The translations under genes and the position numbers were made by a program. The notes under the pieces were generated by a model, which had not been told where the DNA came from, did not search any database, and worked only from the letters and a program-made list of their open reading frames with translations. Source: CAWJMN01 sp963844055 (lineage in GTDB: Bacteria; Planctomycetota; Planctomycetia; Pirellulales; Pirellulaceae). From it: DNA of 64,000 bases. The DNA is taken from NCBI GenBank assembly GCA_963844055.1, contig CAWJMN010000001.1, positions 2,728,001 to 2,792,000 on the forward strand. The letters run 5' to 3'. Positions 47,725 through 57,274 of this stretch are shown one piece after another (position 1 is the first letter of the stretch; every line of letters starts with the position of its first letter).

Positions 47725-48735
47725 ATGCATCGTCAACTTTTGCGCAACCTTTCGCGCCGTGATTTTCTGGCCGCTTCGGCCGCCACGACTTTAGCACTTC
47801 CCACGCTGGGAAACTTTGCCCAGGCTGCGGATACTCCCGCAAAGTCCACCCCAGAAACGCTGGTCAAGCAATTGTTTGACAGCCTCAAGCCAGAGCAAAA
47901 GAAAGAAGTCTGCTTTGACTGGGACTATCAACATTCCCAAATGGGTTTGCTGCGAACCCGGATCTCTAACAACTGGCACATCAGCAAGCCGATCATCAAA
48001 AGCGAATTCTTTTCGGGTGACCAACAAAAGCTCATTCGCGAAATCTTTGAAGGGGTCATCGTTCCTGAGTGGCACGCCAAGATTGATAAGCAGTTGCAAG
48101 ATGATGCGGGGGGCTTTGGCAAAAGCCAAAACATTGCGATCTTCGGCAAGCCCGGCGAAGGCAAGTTTGAACTCGTGATGACCGGTCGCCACATGACGCT
48201 ACGTTGCGATGGCAACTCGGCCGAGAATGTGGCTTTCGGCGGACCGATCTTCTACGGGCATGCGGCCAGTGGCTTTGACGAAAAGCCCGGCCATCCTGGC
48301 AACGTGTTTTGGGAACAAGCACTCGCTGCCAACAAAGTGTATGAAATGCTCGATGGCAAGCAGCGCAAACTGGCAGAGGTCGCCAAGACTCCTGACGAGA
48401 CCGAAGTTGGCTTCCTGGGAGATAAGCCCAAGCCAGGCATTTCCCTATCGGAACTAAGCTCCGATCAAATGGCCGAAGTAGAAAAGACCCTGCGCACGCT
48501 GCTTGCTCCTTATCGCCAAACGGATCGTGATGAAGTTGGCGAATGCTTGAAGGCCCAAGGCGGACTAGCCAAGTGCAGCATGGCGTTCTACACCGACGAA
48601 GACCTGGGAAATGATCGCGTGTGGGACAACTGGCGTTTGGAAGGCCCCGCCTTTGTATGGTACTTCCGTGGCTTCCCACACGTCCATGTGTGGGCCAATG
48701 TGGCCAGCGATCCTAAGGTTGTGCTGAATGCGTAG
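47725..48735 (+). CDS. Tat-exported DUF3500 protein
   Basis: A 336-residue protein with the leader LSRRDFLAASAATTLALPTL, a twin-arginine signal. The mature part begins TPETLVKQLFDSLKPEQKKEV, the DUF3500 start, and includes KFELVMTGRHMTLRCDGNS and VWYFRGFPHVHVWAN. The family is of unknown function; a histidine-rich C-terminus (HVHVW) could bind metal. The ATG at 47725 lies close behind a stretch with AAGAGG about eight bases upstream. It is followed by a terminator. Confidence 0.85.
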   Translation: MHRQLLRNLSRRDFLAASAATTLALPTLGNFAQAADTPAKSTPETLVKQLFDSLKPEQKKEVCFDWDYQHSQMGLLRTRISNNWHISKPIIKSEFFSGDQQKLIREIFEGVIVPEWHAKIDKQLQDDAGGFGKSQNIAIFGKPGEGKFELVMTGRHMTLRCDGNSAENVAFGGPIFYGHAASGFDEKPGHPGNVFWEQALAANKVYEMLDGKQRKLAEVAKTPDETEVGFLGDKPKPGISLSELSSDQMAEVEKTLRTLLAPYRQTDRDEVGECLKAQGGLAKCSMAFYTDEDLGNDRVWDNWRLEGPAFVWYFRGFPHVHVWANVASDPKVVLNA

Positions 48736-48769
48736 CCCATAAGTTGGCACACACATCCGAAGAATCTCC

Positions 48770-48809
48770 TGCGGGCTCATTCTCTTGCGATTGAGCCCGC
48801 AACTTTTTA
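48770..48809 (+). terminator. Rho-independent terminator
   Basis: Stem TGCGGGCTCA with TGAGCCCGCA around an 11-nt loop, then AACTTTTT, 35 bp after the DUF3500 stop. Confidence 0.85.
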
Positions 48810-48862
48810 TTGCCTTGTATCTGACTTCACCTGACGACACATCCTTCGAGGGAAATATCGGT

Positions 48863-50020
48863 ATGACAACTTTGCGAAATGCGATTTATGCCTTAGCTCT
48901 GTTTGCAATGACGTGGAGTGGGCAACTGCGTGCCGACGAAGCCGCAGGCCACCGTACCGAGTTCCTAACCCATGATCAACTCATTGGCTGGAAGGCAGAG
49001 AACTGCACTTTTCAAGTGGAAAAGGGGGTGCTGCGTACGACGTCGGGCGATGGTCTGATTCGGACCGATGTTCGCTATGGGGACTTTATACTGGAGTTCG
49101 ATTATCGCCCTTTGCAAGCCAGCAAGTACGATGCAGGTGTCTACATCCGGAGCGAACTTCCGAAGGCTGGTCAAAAATGGCCCACGCGGCACCAAATGAA
49201 CCTGCTCGAAGGGGGCGAATTGACGCTGCTTGGCTTTAAAGATGCGGTTGTAAAAGACCTTGTCCGCCCTAAGGAATGGAACAAGGTTCGGCTAATGGTG
49301 GTTGGCGACAAGGCCAGCTTACAAGTCAACGGCAAGCAGTCTTGGGAAGTCAGCGGGCTGGAACCTCGGGATGGCTACATTGGCTTTCAAGTAGAAAGCA
49401 CAATCGGCGGCGCTTTTGAGTATCGCAACATTGCAATCACCGAACTTGGCTTTCAAAACCTGCTCGGTGGCAATGCTTCGATGCTTGACTCGTGGGAAGG
49501 GGCTACTGAGCCGGCCGAAAAATGCTGGAAACTAGAACAAGGTGAATTGGTTTGCACAGGACAGACAGGCCCTTGGTTACGCTCGAAGCAAACCTGGGGA
49601 GATTTTGCCCTGCGTTTGGAATACAAGCTTCGTGAAGGGGGCAACTCTGGCGTGTACGCACGTGTTGCAGACGATGGCAATCATCATGGCGACAACTCGG
49701 GTGTAGAAATCCAAATTTTGGATGATGCTTCACCACGCTATAAAGATTTGATGGCGTATCAATATTCCGCCAGCATCTATGCACTGCGGCCTGCTGATCC
49801 ACGGGTATGCAAGCCAGTCGGCGAATGGAACACCATGGAGATTCGCTGCGTGGGGACGCACTACCTCATTACCCACAATGGCACGGTCGTTGTCGATGCC
49901 GATGAAAAGTCGGTGCCTGATTTGGCAAAGCGTCGCGCCAGTGGCAAACTGGGTCTGCAAAACCACCAAGAGGAAGTTCGCTTTCGCAACGTTCGGATTC
50001 AAAGCCTAGTTAGCAAATAG
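48863..50020 (+). CDS. Exported protein with two DUF1080 domains
   Basis: A 385-residue product from the ATG at 48863 (GAGGG ten bases upstream) with a signal peptide (ALALFAMTWSGQLRA). Two copies of the DUF1080 sandwich follow: the first runs from LIGWKAENCTFQVEKGVL to about residue 195, the second from MLDSWEGATEPAEKCWKLEQ to FRNVRIQSL. Typical parts are YGDFILEFDYRPL, AGVYIRSELP, WGDFALRLEYKLREGGNSG and EIQILDD. Probably glycan-binding or 3-keto-glycoside hydrolase-like; the tandem arrangement may bind one long chain. Confidence 0.85.
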   Translation: MTTLRNAIYALALFAMTWSGQLRADEAAGHRTEFLTHDQLIGWKAENCTFQVEKGVLRTTSGDGLIRTDVRYGDFILEFDYRPLQASKYDAGVYIRSELPKAGQKWPTRHQMNLLEGGELTLLGFKDAVVKDLVRPKEWNKVRLMVVGDKASLQVNGKQSWEVSGLEPRDGYIGFQVESTIGGAFEYRNIAITELGFQNLLGGNASMLDSWEGATEPAEKCWKLEQGELVCTGQTGPWLRSKQTWGDFALRLEYKLREGGNSGVYARVADDGNHHGDNSGVEIQILDDASPRYKDLMAYQYSASIYALRPADPRVCKPVGEWNTMEIRCVGTHYLITHNGTVVVDADEKSVPDLAKRRASGKLGLQNHQEEVRFRNVRIQSLVSK

Positions 50021-50047
50021 TGATCCGTAGCCAGGCCCAACAGGCCG

Positions 50048-50518
50048 CTACTCTTTCACTAGATACTTTTCGTAGTCCTGAACCAACAGACGCTTCCCTT
50101 TGGTGATGATCGTGTGCCCCTCCGCTTGCAGCCGCTTGCGGAGGTTGGCAATCCCGCCGGGATATCGGGGATTCAATTCGCCTCCTGCCTTTATGACACG
50201 CCAGTAGGGAGCCACACGCTTCTTGCCGGCCTGTTCTTCTTCCTCCGCAGCGTAGGCGGCAATCCAAGCAAATATGCCAACCGTAATCGGGCAGCCGATC
50301 GTGGCATCGTGCTGCTTTGCCAGGCGTTTTGCAATCTGCGGGATCGTGATCAGCTTGCGACGCGGAACTCGCAAGATGACGTCTCTTACTTCACGAGGCT
50401 TGGGGATGACCAATGTCCCTTTGCCCCAGTTCTTTTGCATGCGTGGAGGAATGGCAACGACCTTGGGCAGGTCTTTGTCATTGTTTAACTTTTCCACCCA
50501 AGTCTTTTTGGCTTTCAT
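50048..50518 (-). CDS. MGMT-family protein without the alkyl-acceptor cysteine
   Basis: A 156-residue protein in the O6-alkylguanine-transferase-like fold. The helix-turn-helix region reads ITIPQIAKRLAKQHDATIG, and the segment replacing PCHR is APYWRVIKAGGELN, so the reactive cysteine is absent, as in alkyltransferase-like (ATL) proteins that flag lesions for excision repair. The C-terminal RKRLQAEGHTI matches ATL relatives. I use the ATG at 50518; one at 50557 is possible. It overlaps or abuts the ceramidase-like gene upstream, so the two may be co-transcribed. Full ogt lies at 4757. Confidence 0.7.
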   Translation of the reverse strand: MKAKKTWVEKLNNDKDLPKVVAIPPRMQKNWGKGTLVIPKPREVRDVILRVPRRKLITIPQIAKRLAKQHDATIGCPITVGIFAWIAAYAAEEEEQAGKKRVAPYWRVIKAGGELNPRYPGGIANLRKRLQAEGHTIITKGKRLLVQDYEKYLVKE

Positions 50519-50525
50519 CCGTGAC

Positions 50526-51969
50526 CTACCGTGCAGGAACCGCGAGAGCATCACCAATCGCTGTTAATAATAGTTTTTCCACGGACGGAGATACACGCGA
50601 GACCACGCCGGTCTCGTAACCACCTTGCCCATAAGAAATTTCGGTGCCGATATAGCCAGCACCGTAGTCTCCATAGCCTGCGACGCAAACTTCTCCGGCA
50701 GGGTACATGCTTTGAGCCGCCAATTGGTACTCGATAAAAATCTCGCCAGGCAAATGCACGATTCGATCTTTTCCAAGAGAAAGAGCGGAGATCTGTGTTT
50801 TATGCCCAGCTTGGCTACGACGCAGGAAGGCCAGCTCTCGCGCGGTGCGAATCCTTGTATTCAGGGGAATGGCCGTGTCTTTCAAATCCTTGGTGAGACC
50901 TTCTTCGGTTAGGTTATCGCGCGGAGGCAATACCACGCCCGTTGCTTTCCAGTGAACGTCTTCCCCAGTGACGACATGCTTCTTGGCCATAGCATCTTGC
51001 CAGGCAAGCTCCATTCCCTTGGCCAACTTACCAGCAAGCACCGGACGATTCTCCGGGGAACCATCATTGTATTTGCCGGCCGCTAAATTTCCCCCGGCAC
51101 CATCAAAATGGATATGCGGCACACCTGGATGAACCTTTTGCGATAGGTCCCGAGCCATTCCCACAAAGTCAGCACTGACACGCCCCTTGCCGTAATAGCT
51201 TTGAGGGTGAGTCGCATAATACGTTAGCACGGCTCAGCGGCTTACCTTCATTCCAAAATGCGACAAGGCGAACCTTGGGGTCAATCAAGCCTTCCGGCAT
51301 AGCTCGAACCGCTTCATCGCGGCAAGAACTTAGCCGCACGAACTGCACCTTGCCTTCTGCGTTGAGAATTCGACGGTTGGAAGCAACCCCTTCTACGATG
51401 CCGAACCCAACCGCGACATGGGTGCAGGGCACAAGTGAGGCCTTGGCCACTTCGACCGCTTTGGCAACTTTATTGACGGTGTCACGGGCGAACATCGGAT
51501 CAAATTGTTTACCAGCAAGTCCCTGTTCTGCCAAAATGCTTTCGGACAGTTCATCGTGGCCCGGCGCATCATGCTGGTGCAGCGCATGAACCGTGACACG
51601 GTCCATGGTTGTACCAGCGGCCGCTGCAATCTTCTCGCGCCATAGATCGTGCCCGGTGTTGCCGATCCCCACCCAGTCAACCGCTACCAATACAACAGGA
51701 CCTTCGGGAAAATCGAGCAAGACGCCGCGTGCCGACAGCGGGTCATCCACGGCTTCTGCCGGAGGAACTAGGCCATCACACAAGGGAGTCCCAAGGGGTG
51801 GCGTCACATCCACCTGAAAGGTGGCTACTCGCAGCGGAGCTGCGGCCTGCAAGCTGGCCGTTGCCACTAACACCAGCGTAAAGAAAGCCGCCAAGACCAA
51901 GCGACGGCTTCGAACCAAAACAAGGCACTTTGCAAGGCGAGCAACAGAAAACGTAGGCTGGGTGCACAT
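50526..51969 (-). CDS. Neutral ceramidase-like hydrolase, frameshifted
   Basis: The product would be 480 residues. A signal peptide (RRLVLAAFFTLVLVATASLQA) precedes ATFQVDVTPPLGTPLCDG, the start of the neutral/alkaline ceramidase-like fold. The zinc-site region TVHALHQHDAPG gives histidine ligands. The two halves are in different frames; removing one base at the GCTCAGC at 51232-51238 joins them as EGKPLAVLTYYATHPQSYYG, a textbook sequence of this family. The C-terminal half includes HIHFDGAGGNLAAGKYNDG. Many planctomycete copies exist, so ceramide as the substrate is not proven. The start at 51969 has GGGGA eight bases upstream. Confidence 0.8.
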
Positions 51970-52181
51970 GAGCGGGGTCCCCGGGGTGCAAAAGGAGGGA
52001 AGGCAAGTGGCGGGCAAATGCAAGAGCCCAGTTTGCATTGGGCTGGTCGGCGCGGTTACACTGCGGGGCAGCCAAAGTGGTATGGAGTTCCATCGCCAAC
52101 CGACTTTCGAGCTTCCCACCTAACCTGACAGCCTATCGCTTGCCGCAAGCCGGTTCAAGCAACGCTGAGGAGTTTTGATCC

Positions 52182-53430
52182 ATGTCCCGCCTTACTGGTT
52201 TGCGTTTGCTGGTCATCACAACGATCCTTTCCGCGACAAATGTTGGAGCCCAAGACTGGCCCGAATTTCGTGGACCTGATGCACAAGGGCATGCAGACAC
52301 CAAAAACTTGCCGGTTGAGTGGAGCCCCGAAAAGAATGTTGCTTGGAAGCGCGAGTTACCCGGCGAAGGCTGGTCCAGTCCAGCCCTTAGCCGCGGCAAG
52401 CTCTATTTGACTTCAGCCGTCAAGGGAGAAGGGGATGGCTATTCGCTTCGGGTGCTGTGTGTCGATGCCAAAAGTGGCGAGACGCTATGGAACACTGAGG
52501 TTTTCGAACAACCCAAGGATGCCCCGAAGATTCACGGCAAAAACAGCCATGCCAGCCCCAGCCCTGTAGTAGCGAGCGGCCGTGTTTATGTTCACTTTGG
52601 CCATCAAGGAAGCGCCTGCCTCGATCTTGAAGGCAAAGTACTTTGGAAGAACAGCGACTTTGCCTACGCACCAGTGCACGGCAACGGCGGCTCTGTCTTG
52701 CTGCTCGATGGACGATTGATCTTCTCTTGTGACGGAGCCAAAGACCCAATCGTGATGGCCCTGGATGCCAACACCGGCAAAGAACTTTGGAAGTACTCGC
52801 GTCCTGTCGAATATGCAAAGCGTTTTGCTTTTTGCACTCCACTGGCCATTGAAGTGAACGGAGAAAAGCAAGTCATCATTCCGGGAGCAGGAAGCGTTAG
52901 CGCCCTACGTCCCGAAGATGGATCCGAAATCTGGTATGTGAAGTACGACGGATATTCGGTGATTCCCCGCCCCGTATTTGCTGCTGGCCTTGTGTTCATC
53001 AGCACAGGCTACGACTCGCCGACGGTGCTTGCCATTCGGCCGGACGGCAAAGGGGACGTGACCGAAACCCATGTGGCATGGTCACTCAAGAAGGGGGCTC
53101 CCCACACGCCGTCGATGCTTGCCATCGGCGATGAACTTTACATGGTTTCGGATGGCGGAGTGGCTGAGCTGTGTCGATGCCGCCACTGGCAAAGTCCATT
53201 GGCAGAAACGGGTAAACGGGAACTACTCCTCGTCGCTGATCGTTGCGGATGGAAAGATCTACCTCCAGAACGAAGAGGGGAATGGACAAGTCCTTGCTCC
53301 TGGGAAGGATTTTCAAGAACTTGGCTCCAACTCGGTGGGCGAACGGACGCTAGCATCCTACGCCGTAGGGGATCATGCGATTTTTATTCGCGGGGCAAAG
53401 TCTTTGTTTCGGATTGAAAACGGTCGCTAG
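52182..53430 (+). CDS. Exported PQQ-like beta-propeller protein, frameshifted
   Basis: A signal peptide (MSRLTGLRLLVITTILSATN) precedes a PQQ-type propeller: WPEFRGPDAQGHAD, NVAWKRELPGEGWSSPALS, LRVLCVDAKSGETLWNTEVF, MALDANTGKELWKYSR. The first frame loses homology after YMVSDGGVA. The last blades (DAATGKVHWQKRV; SSSLIVADGKIYLQNEEG) are in the next frame. Removing one base from the GCTGAGC at 53163-53169 gives DGGVASCVDAATGK and a 415-residue protein. It is a typical planctomycete outer-wall or secreted protein of unknown function. Divergent to the ceramidase-like gene. Confidence 0.85.
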
Positions 53431-53912
53431 GCCTCTTCCAAACGAAGCATATAGCCAAGCTGATTCCTGGATTTAAAGGTTATTTGAGAAATTTATTGCC
53501 CGGAGCGTTAATTGGCTTGTAGCCAATCCGGGGCATTCGCTGCGACGCTCGTGTCAAAAAACTTAACCAAGTGCGGCATTGGGGCTGCTGAGCGGCCTTA
53601 AACAGGGTCTATTGCTGTCCTTCATGTGCCGATAATAAAGCGAGCGGAAACCATTCTTCATGAGCGGGGATATGTCGGTCTATTTTGACTGAAGCCCTGA
53701 TTGGGATTGTGGTTAGGTCCTCCGGCCGTGCTGCCGCACTATTCGGTTTTTGGCAAATTCGGTAAGATTTAACGATTCTGCCGCCTGATGCAACCGTTTG
53801 GATCCGCGCCGGCAAGTGAGCGACTGGCGAAATTAAAACTTTTTCCTTGAACTGCGGGGCCAACGTCGACTAGCGACAACCCAGGGAACAAGGTGCTGGA
53901 GTTGTTACCACG
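53431..53912. other. Intergenic region
   Basis: About 480 bp before the AMP-ligase gene. The minus-strand frame at 53609-53863 has no protein-like features. No repeat, RNA or terminator is supported here. Confidence 0.4.
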
Positions 53913-56087
53913 GTGAAACTGGCAAGCCCTCAAAGACTGAAGCTAATTCCATTCCTTACGTTGGCTGACAGCCTGCGTCACTGGTCGGAAACCTTTCCCG
54001 ATCGGCTGGCCTACGGTTTTACCGACTTGGAATCTGAAGAGACGAAGCTTACTTTTGCCCAATTCCGCCAACGGGTCGAATCAGTTGCTGCTCGCCTCGT
54101 TGAATTGAGAATGACGGGCGAACGCGCGCTGCTGCTGTACCCGCCAGGCATGGACTTCTTGATTGGTTACTATGCTTGCCTCACTGCAGGCGTTGTTGCA
54201 GTTCCGGCGTATCCACCGCGCCGAAATCGGAACATGGCGCGCATCCAAGCGATTTCGGATGATGCCCAGGCCAAGATTGCCCTCACGATTACAGATGTGA
54301 CGGAGCGCAGCGATACGCTACTTGATGAAGCGCCACGCCTTCGCAACTTGATTTGGCTGGCGACTGACAAAGTGGAACCAGGTGCGCCGTTCAAAGCACC
54401 AAAGGTATCGCCCCGCGACCTCGCGATGCTTCAATACACTAGCGGCTCAACCGGCACTCCGAAGGGTGTCATGCTCAGCCAAGGGAACATTGCCAACAAC
54501 TGCTTGCTGATTAGCGATGCGTTTGAAATGGCAGAAGAAGACGTCGGCATTTCCTGGTTGCCAACGTATCACGATATGGGGCTCATCGGCGGCGCACTTA
54601 CTGCGATGTTTTCCGGTCGCCCTTCGATCTTGATGTCACCGATGGCCTTTTTGCAAAAGCCGATTCGCTGGCTGCAAGGGATCAGCCGGTACGGCGTGAC
54701 GATCAGTGGCGGGCCCAACTTTGCGTACGATCTTTGCGTTCAAAAGATCACTGACGATCAACTGGAAGGCATCGACCTAAGTCACTGGCGATTAGCGTTT
54801 AATGGAGCGGAGCCTGTACGCGCTCAAACGCTTGACAAGTTCACGGAGCGTTTTGGACAAGTCGGCTTTCGTGCTACAGCGCACTATCCTTGTTATGGCA
54901 TGGCAGAAACCACGCTGCTCGTAACGGGAAGTTATGCGGGCAAGGTACCGGTCGTACGTAGCTTCCACGGCAAAAGCCTGGACATGCGACGCGTGCTTCC
55001 GCTTGAACCCAATGCGGAGGGAGCCCGTTCCCTGGTAGGTTGCGGGCGCGTTTTGCCACAGGAAAAACTAGCCATTGTTGACGCCGATACCCACGAAAAG
55101 CTTTCCGAAGATCGTGTTGGAGAAATTTGGGTGAGCAGCGGAAGCGTTGCCCAAGGCTATTGGCAAAACCCCCAAGCGACTGAGCAAACTTTTCATGCTC
55201 ACATTTCCAATACGAACGAAGGACCCTATTTGCGCACAGGCGATTTAGGCTTTTTGCGTGATGGCCAGCTGTATGTCACGGGGCGTTTGAAAGACATCAT
55301 CATCGTGCGTGGCGTGAATCGCTATCCGCAAGATATTGAGATGACAGTTGAACGAGCCAGCCCACGCATCCAAGCGGGTGAGGTCGGCGCGTTTGCCGTT
55401 GATATCGCTGGACGTGAGCGCCTGATCATCGTTGCCGAAGTGGAACGAACTCGCCGCGACGATTGGTCGGAAACGATCGACTCCATCCGTCGTGACGTCA
55501 CGGCAGAACATGAACTGCCACCTGATGCGGTTGTCCTTGTTCGCTTTGGCTCGATCCCGAAGACCTCCAGCGGCAAAATTCAGCGCAGTGCATGCCGTGA
55601 CGAGTTTGTTGCGGGCAAGCTCAACATCGTTGCCGAATGGCGCAGCTGGGAACAATCGGAACATGCGCCAAGCAGCGGCTCCGGACGTGGCAGGGCCAGC
55701 ACGGCTCCCTTGCCATCAACCGAAGGCCTTCCCGAAGTCAACTCTGCGGTTGCGGAAGAAGTGATTCAGCACGTGCGGGCGGTTGCCAAGGAGCGGGCAA
55801 AGAACCTGCACTTGGATTCGAGCATCGTTAACGACCTGGGACTTGATTCCCTCGAGCGTTTGCAAATCGCCAGCAGCCTGGAAGAGACCTACGGTGGTCG
55901 CTTCCCAGAAGATGTTCTGGCAGAAATGGAAACCGTTCGCCAAGTTGCTACCGCCATCGAAAAGTACATGGGCGTAGAACCACGCGTACAGCGCCAATAC
56001 ACGCCATCGGGTGCGCCAAGTCGGTCGGCGGCGAGATCATGCCAGAGTGCTATGATTTCAGCGAGATGCCAGAGTATCGCAAGCTGA
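53913..56087 (+). CDS. Acyl-activating AMP-ligase with C-terminal acyl carrier domain
   Basis: The 724-residue product activates a fatty acid as acyl-AMP and probably loads its own carrier domain. Motifs: YTSGSTGTPKGVM (AMP/ATP loop), SWLPTYHDMGLIGG, NFAYDLC, YGMAETTLLV, LRTGDLGFLRDGQLYVTGRLKD and TSSGKIQRSACR. The last and the HDMGLIGG segment fit FAAL-type ligases. The acyl carrier domain follows, with LGLDSLERLQIASSLEE; the phosphopantetheine serine is at about residue 646. A GTG start at 53913 is used. Its last 49 nt overlap the next gene, whose frame is open further back, so a single fused 1120-residue polypeptide interrupted by a frameshift is possible. Confidence 0.85.
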   Translation: MKLASPQRLKLIPFLTLADSLRHWSETFPDRLAYGFTDLESEETKLTFAQFRQRVESVAARLVELRMTGERALLLYPPGMDFLIGYYACLTAGVVAVPAYPPRRNRNMARIQAISDDAQAKIALTITDVTERSDTLLDEAPRLRNLIWLATDKVEPGAPFKAPKVSPRDLAMLQYTSGSTGTPKGVMLSQGNIANNCLLISDAFEMAEEDVGISWLPTYHDMGLIGGALTAMFSGRPSILMSPMAFLQKPIRWLQGISRYGVTISGGPNFAYDLCVQKITDDQLEGIDLSHWRLAFNGAEPVRAQTLDKFTERFGQVGFRATAHYPCYGMAETTLLVTGSYAGKVPVVRSFHGKSLDMRRVLPLEPNAEGARSLVGCGRVLPQEKLAIVDADTHEKLSEDRVGEIWVSSGSVAQGYWQNPQATEQTFHAHISNTNEGPYLRTGDLGFLRDGQLYVTGRLKDIIIVRGVNRYPQDIEMTVERASPRIQAGEVGAFAVDIAGRERLIIVAEVERTRRDDWSETIDSIRRDVTAEHELPPDAVVLVRFGSIPKTSSGKIQRSACRDEFVAGKLNIVAEWRSWEQSEHAPSSGSGRGRASTAPLPSTEGLPEVNSAVAEEVIQHVRAVAKERAKNLHLDSSIVNDLGLDSLERLQIASSLEETYGGRFPEDVLAEMETVRQVATAIEKYMGVEPRVQRQYTPSGAPSRSAARSCQSAMISARCQSIAS

Positions 56088-57274
56088 AGCAAACAATGCG
56101 GATGATGCTTTCCTCGGGATTGCCTAACCCGTACTTCACCGTCCACGAAGGTTTGACGCGCGACACGACCCAAATCGGTGGTCGGCAAATGATTTCGTTT
56201 GCGACCTACAACTACTTGGGAATGTCCGGCGACCCGGCCGTGACGGCCGCAGCCAAGGAAGCGGTCGACAAGTTTGGAACGAGTGTTTCGGCCAGCCGAC
56301 TTGTCTCGGGTGAAAAGACCGTTCACCGCCAACTGGAAAAGTCGATTGCAGACTTGGTGCAAGCCGAAGACGCGATTTGCTTTGTCGGTGGCCATTCCAC
56401 CAATGAGTCGGTAATTGGCCACTTGTTTGGGCCGGGCGATTTGATTGCTCATGATTCGCTTTCCCATAACAGCATCATTCAGGGAGCAATCCTTTCGGGT
56501 GCTCGGCGCCGTCCTTTCCCTCACAATGATTGGAAGGCACTTGATGAGCTACTTACTGAAGTGCGCCATGAATATCGCCGCGTGCTTGTCGTCGTTGAAG
56601 GCGTCTACAGCATGGATGGTGACTTCCCCGATCTGACTCGATTCATCGAGATCAAGAAGAAGCACAAAGCGATCTTGATGGTCGACGAAGCGCACTCGAT
56701 TGGCACGATGGGTGAACATGGCCGTGGCCTGGGTGAGTACTACCACGTTGCCCCGGGCGATGTTGACCTGTGGATGGGGACGATGAGCAAGTCCTTTGGC
56801 AGCTGCGGCGGTTACATCGCAGGCTGCAAGGAAGTGGTCGAGTATTTGAAGTACACCACGCCAGGCTTTGTGTACAGCGTTGGGCTTCCACCTTCCAATG
56901 CAGCCGCAGCACTCGCTTCGATCGAAGTGCTCAAGCGAGAGCCGGAACGTGTGGCCAAGCTCCAATTCAATTCTCAGCTCTTTTTGAAGCTCGCGCAAGA
57001 AAGTGGCCTGGATACGGGGACCAGCGCAGGAACGCCAGTATTGCCGGTGATTCTGGGCAACTCGATCCATGCCTTGATGTTGTCTCGCGCCCTGTTTGAG
57101 CGCGGAATCAACGTACAGCCGATTCTTTATCCAGCCGTCGAAGAAGAGAAGGCACGCCTGCGTTTCTTTATCACTTCGGCTCACACTGAGGCACAAATCC
57201 GCCAGACGGTCGCCGCCGTTGTGGAAGAACTGACGAAGATCGACCCGAAGTACTTGAAGAAGCCGGTGGCGTAA
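56039..57274 (+). CDS. Alpha-oxoamine synthase, serine palmitoyltransferase-like
   Basis: A 411-residue PLP enzyme of the AOS family that condenses an amino acid with an acyl thioester. The PLP-binding lysine is at about residue 251 in GTMSKSFGSCGGYIAG, which resembles SPT and polyketide AONS domains more than BioF or Kbl (GTFGKA, GTLGKA). VDEAHSIGTMGEHGRG and FVYSVGLPPSNAAAAL are the typical aspartate/histidine and substrate segments. Together with the acyl-activating/carrier protein just upstream it would make a 3-keto amine such as a sphingoid base (inference). The start at 56039 has only a weak site (GGCGAG). Confidence 0.85.
   Translation: MPECYDFSEMPEYRKLKQTMRMMLSSGLPNPYFTVHEGLTRDTTQIGGRQMISFATYNYLGMSGDPAVTAAAKEAVDKFGTSVSASRLVSGEKTVHRQLEKSIADLVQAEDAICFVGGHSTNESVIGHLFGPGDLIAHDSLSHNSIIQGAILSGARRRPFPHNDWKALDELLTEVRHEYRRVLVVVEGVYSMDGDFPDLTRFIEIKKKHKAILMVDEAHSIGTMGEHGRGLGEYYHVAPGDVDLWMGTMSKSFGSCGGYIAGCKEVVEYLKYTTPGFVYSVGLPPSNAAAALASIEVLKREPERVAKLQFNSQLFLKLAQESGLDTGTSAGTPVLPVILGNSIHALMLSRALFERGINVQPILYPAVEEEKARLRFFITSAHTEAQIRQTVAAVVEELTKIDPKYLKKPVA

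Noticed and set aside
2578..53169. Programmed ribosomal frameshifting at GCTGAGC
   Set aside because: The motif sits in two different codon phases among the five genes (GCT GAG C and G CTS AGC), and in most cases the zero frame has no stop at the site, so a common decoding signal is unlikely.
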